Under the pieces are notes generated by a model that had not been told where the DNA came from, made no database searches, and saw only the letters and a program-made list of their open reading frames with translations. This document shows positions 6,172 through 7,689 of a stretch of DNA of 7,689 bases, in pieces. The stretch spans positions 777-8,465 of the forward strand of contig JAHEMS010000133.1 of assembly GCA_024643595.1 (NCBI GenBank), in the 5' to 3' direction. The position numbers and the translations under genes were made by a program. How positions within the stretch are numbered: the first letter of the stretch is position 1; the number at the start of each line of letters is the position of its first letter. The DNA comes from Bacteroidota bacterium. Lineage in GTDB: Bacteria; Bacteroidota; Bacteroidia; Cytophagales; Cyclobacteriaceae.

Positions 6172-6380
6172 TTGATCACTTCGATTTCAATTTTAAGCCC
6201 CAGCACTTCACATAGTTTCAGTAAACTTTTCAGTTCCGGATTTGCGGTTCCTTTTTCAATATCCCGAAGGGTACGCTCCGCAATGCCTGCAATATCCGCT
6301 AGGTCTTCCTGTGAGATTTTGAGGAATTTTCTTCGCTCTTGGATGGTCTTCCCTATTTTTTCCATGCTAATATCCAGCAT
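6168..6380 (-). CDS. hipB: HipB-like XRE/Cro-type DNA-binding regulator
   Basis: A 70-aa helix-turn-helix protein, presumed autorepressor and complex partner of the HipS/HipT pair. The HTH_3 fold spans about residues 8-62: ERRKFLKISQEDLADIAG, then the recognition helix around 35-43 (AERTLRDIEKG), then the helix NPELKSLLKLCEVLGL. The C-terminal strand IEIEVIK resembles the beta strand by which HipB dimers pair. It lacks a longer C-terminal tail. ATG 6380 is used here; Met6 (ATG 6365) is a real alternative, since family members often begin just before IGKTIQERR, and neither has a Shine-Dalgarno. If Met6 is right, the third operator-like palindrome falls wholly in the leader. It is the first gene of the operon and overlaps hipS by four bases. 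Confidence 0.87.
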   Translation of the reverse strand: MLDISMEKIGKTIQERRKFLKISQEDLADIAGIAERTLRDIEKGTANPELKSLLKLCEVLGLKIEIEVIK

Positions 6381-6390
6381 TATGTTGCCG
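6375..6390. promoter_or_regulatory. Operator-like palindrome O3 over the hipB start
   Basis: CAG-N10-CCG, an imperfect version of the two upstream palindromes; on the minus strand it reads CGGCAACATAATGCTG. It includes the ATG at 6380-6378. The half-site TGCCGAT is shared with O1. Binding here would block the first codons of hipB, or the leader if translation starts at Met6. Confidence 0.45.
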
Positions 6391-6398
6391 ATTTATAC

Positions 6399-6406
6399 CA
6401 AATATG
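6399..6406 (-). promoter_or_regulatory. Weak candidate -7 element for the hip operon
   Basis: On the minus strand this is CATATTTG, seven of eight positions of the Bacteroidota -7 consensus TAnnTTTG, lying 18 bases upstream of the hipB ATG and between operators O3 and O1. No good TTG -33 box stands at the expected distance, so the call is tentative. Confidence 0.25.
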
Positions 6407-6433
6407 ATAATAATTTGTTTGAAATGAAACTAT

Positions 6434-6453
6434 ATCGGCATAATAATGCCGAT
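6434..6453. promoter_or_regulatory. Operator-like perfect palindrome O1 upstream of hipB
   Basis: ATCGGCAT-AATA-ATGCCGAT, two perfect 8-bp arms around a 4-bp centre. The core CGG-N10-CCG recurs at O2 and, imperfectly, at O3. It lies about 55 bp upstream of the hipB start, a usual place for a HipB autoregulation site, although its sequence differs from the E. coli HipB site (TATCC-N8-GGATA). Confidence 0.65.
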
Positions 6454-6492
6454 TTTTGATGATGGGGTACAAAACAAGGATGAAATAAAGCT

Positions 6493-6514
6493 AAACGGTA
6501 ACATAATGCCGTTT
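6493..6514. promoter_or_regulatory. Operator-like palindrome O2 upstream of hipB
   Basis: AAACGG (6493-6498) and CCGTTT (6509-6514) with a 10-base centre, giving the same CGG-N10-CCG spacing as O1 and sharing CATAATGCCG with it. Its centre is exactly 60 bp from that of O1. It lies between the end of the DUF4386 gene and the hip promoter, so it most likely serves the hip operon. Confidence 0.55.
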
Positions 6515-6582
6515 TAAAATATTGTTCTTTTTGTGGGGTCAGTGTAATGTAACCTTGGAGTTGCTGCCCAAATTATTTCGTT

Positions 6583-7275
6583 TTAAGTGTCAACTCCGAT
6601 TTTCGGCCGTATTCCGTAAATCAATAAGTAGCCTATCATCCAAAACTCCCCAATTGTTGCCGGAATCACCAACATCTCAACCCAGGTTTCGTGTATCCCC
6701 ATGTAATTAATGAACGTGCTTACCAAATAGCCAGCACCGCCAAGAATGAGCACCCGACCAAGCCATACGGGCATTCGCTTTGAACTCACCACGATGTACC
6801 CCATAGGGATGAGCCAGAGCCCGAAGAAGAGGCTGCCCACGCCCCATGCATTTTTGATGAACTGATTAAAAAGTTGAATCATCACCACTTTGTCTTGAAG
6901 TGCCTGTGTACCGATGGCCACTTCGATAGCGCCACCCATAGCCATGGCGCTGATCATAATGGCTACCGAATTTATCATGCCCCAAGCTGCCAAGGCCCAT
7001 GCAGCTACGTGACGGATGTCTTTAAAAAGTTTATAAAACCACACAGCAGCAAGTGCTTGGGAAATCACGACAAGAAATTCAAACAGCATTCGAACCCTGG
7101 CCACCGTTTCATGTTCGGTTATGTTTGCAAGTGTTTTTGAAGGATCATCTGTCACGTAGATGCGCGCGTGCAACATCAGAAATCCTACCATACCGGTAAT
7201 GGCCAACATCAAATACCAAACTCCAGTGAGACGTGCAGTGCTAACCAATTCTTTTTGCTGTTGATCATTTTTCAT
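6583..7275 (-). CDS. DUF4386 family integral membrane protein
   Basis: A 230-aa protein with a polar N-terminus (about 15 residues) and six predicted membrane helices at about 17-37, 62-83, 90-112, 143-163, 170-190 and 198-220. The start (STARLTGVWYLMLAITGMVGF) and the spacing and content of the helices match the DUF4386 family, whose function is unknown. There is no catalytic motif or signal peptide. ATG 7275 opens the family's conserved start; the leader is AT-rich without Shine-Dalgarno. The stop TAA is followed by about 200 bp that carry the hip operators, so it is probably a separate transcription unit from hip, though on the same strand, and read-through is possible because I see no terminator. 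Confidence 0.82.
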   Translation of the reverse strand: MKNDQQQKELVSTARLTGVWYLMLAITGMVGFLMLHARIYVTDDPSKTLANITEHETVARVRMLFEFLVVISQALAAVWFYKLFKDIRHVAAWALAAWGMINSVAIMISAMAMGGAIEVAIGTQALQDKVVMIQLFNQFIKNAWGVGSLFFGLWLIPMGYIVVSSKRMPVWLGRVLILGGAGYLVSTFINYMGIHETWVEMLVIPATIGEFWMIGYLLIYGIRPKIGVDT

Positions 7276-7350
7276 GGTCTAATTTAACGCTTAATTTTTT
7301 GAAGGCAAAAGTTGCCCCGGACAGATGTGAACGAGGAAGATTGGGTTTCT

Positions 7351-7385
7351 GAAAGCCAACGTTTAAAATTTTCTATGAAGATTGT
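7351..7385. repeat. Dispersed repeat, copy 3 (left-end fragment)
   Basis: GAAAGCCAACGTTTAAAA followed by TTTCTATGAAGATTG matches the left end of copy 1 (1604-1638) with a few substitutions and one indel. TTCTATGAAGATT is common to all three copies. The palindromic core and right end are missing. It lies in the divergent intergenic region before the plus-strand gene. Confidence 0.55.
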
Positions 7386-7445
7386 AAAGAGGTTAAACTT
7401 CTATCAAAAAAATTACTACATTAATATTAAAATTAAATTATCGAT

Positions 7446-7689
7446 ATGCACCCCAATAAGATCATACTAGTAGAGGTAATCAGTTTTACAGTGTTGTATG
7501 CACTGACCTATATGCTGGCGCCAAGGTTTATTAATCCTGCTGGTGATGCTGCCGGCAAAGGAATGGCCAGCGGTTTCCTGATGCTAGGGATCATCGCTGC
7601 ATTTTTTTTAATCGCCATTATCTTAACCGTGATCAATCTCTTTCTGGTAAAGAGTGTGACCAGCACCGGCATCCGGTTTCTTGCCTTTG
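7446..7689 (+). CDS. Hypothetical membrane protein, N-terminal part (runs off right edge)
   Basis: ATG 7446 opens a plus-strand frame with no stop through the 81 complete codons left in the window. The product has two hydrophobic segments, about residues 6-25 and 43-68 (FLMLGIIAAFFLIAIILTVIN), separated by a short loop RFINPAGDAAGKGMA. This is typical of a small multi-helix inner-membrane protein. I recognise no family. The 65 bp before it are very AT-rich, and there is no clear Shine-Dalgarno. It is divergent from the DUF4386 gene. Continuous openness, a sensible hydrophobicity pattern and good codon texture support a real gene. Confidence 0.65.
   Translation, partial: MHPNKIILVEVISFTVLYALTYMLAPRFINPAGDAAGKGMASGFLMLGIIAAFFLIAIILTVINLFLVKSVTSTGIRFLAF

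Noticed and set aside
6061..6459. Plus-strand open frame of 132 codons
   Set aside because: It is antisense to hipS and hipB and crosses their promoter and operators; it shows no domain of its own.

Overview
The window looks like chromosomal DNA of a Bacteroidota species, probably Cytophagales-like. The reasons are the moderate-to-low GC content, weak or absent Shine-Dalgarno sequences, a Reg_prop propeller sensor, a TPR-adenylate cyclase with signal peptide, and a HipA split into two genes. No host was identified by search. All complete genes are on the minus strand; one partial gene starts on the plus strand at the right edge.

Left part (1-1453): the first 484 codons of an exported Reg_prop beta-propeller protein that runs off the left edge, most likely the sensor half of a two-component or similar signalling protein. 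A gap of about 530 bp (1454-1983) follows, holding a dispersed palindromic repeat and short open frames of doubtful status. Next is a class III adenylate cyclase (1984-3966) with a signal peptide, seven 40-residue TPR units, one membrane helix and a complete catalytic domain.

Middle part (4027-4681): a gap with a hairpin, a second copy of the dispersed repeat and, directly beside it, a remnant of a Y1 (IS200-like/REP-associated) transposase. The remnant abuts the stop codon of a small Cys-rich lipoprotein gene.

Right part (4868-6515): the most interesting locus is a three-gene toxin-antitoxin operon, hipB-hipS-hipT, joined by two ATGA overlaps. It encodes an XRE regulator, a stand-alone HipA N-terminal subdomain and a HipA-like Ser/Thr kinase lacking that subdomain. 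The kinase has the active-site Lys and Asp residues, a Ser-Ile-Ser motif in its Gly-rich loop and an N-terminal four-Cys zinc-ribbon-like motif. The HipS-like protein has no tryptophan, although an active-site-inserting Trp is the described inhibitory device of E. coli HipS. Three related CGG-N10-CCG palindromes spaced 60-61 bp apart lie over and upstream of hipB and are good candidates for its operators.

Far right (6583-7689): a six-helix DUF4386 membrane protein, a third partial copy of the dispersed repeat, and the start of a divergent plus-strand membrane protein cut by the window edge. Apart from the hip operon, the genes share no obvious pathway.
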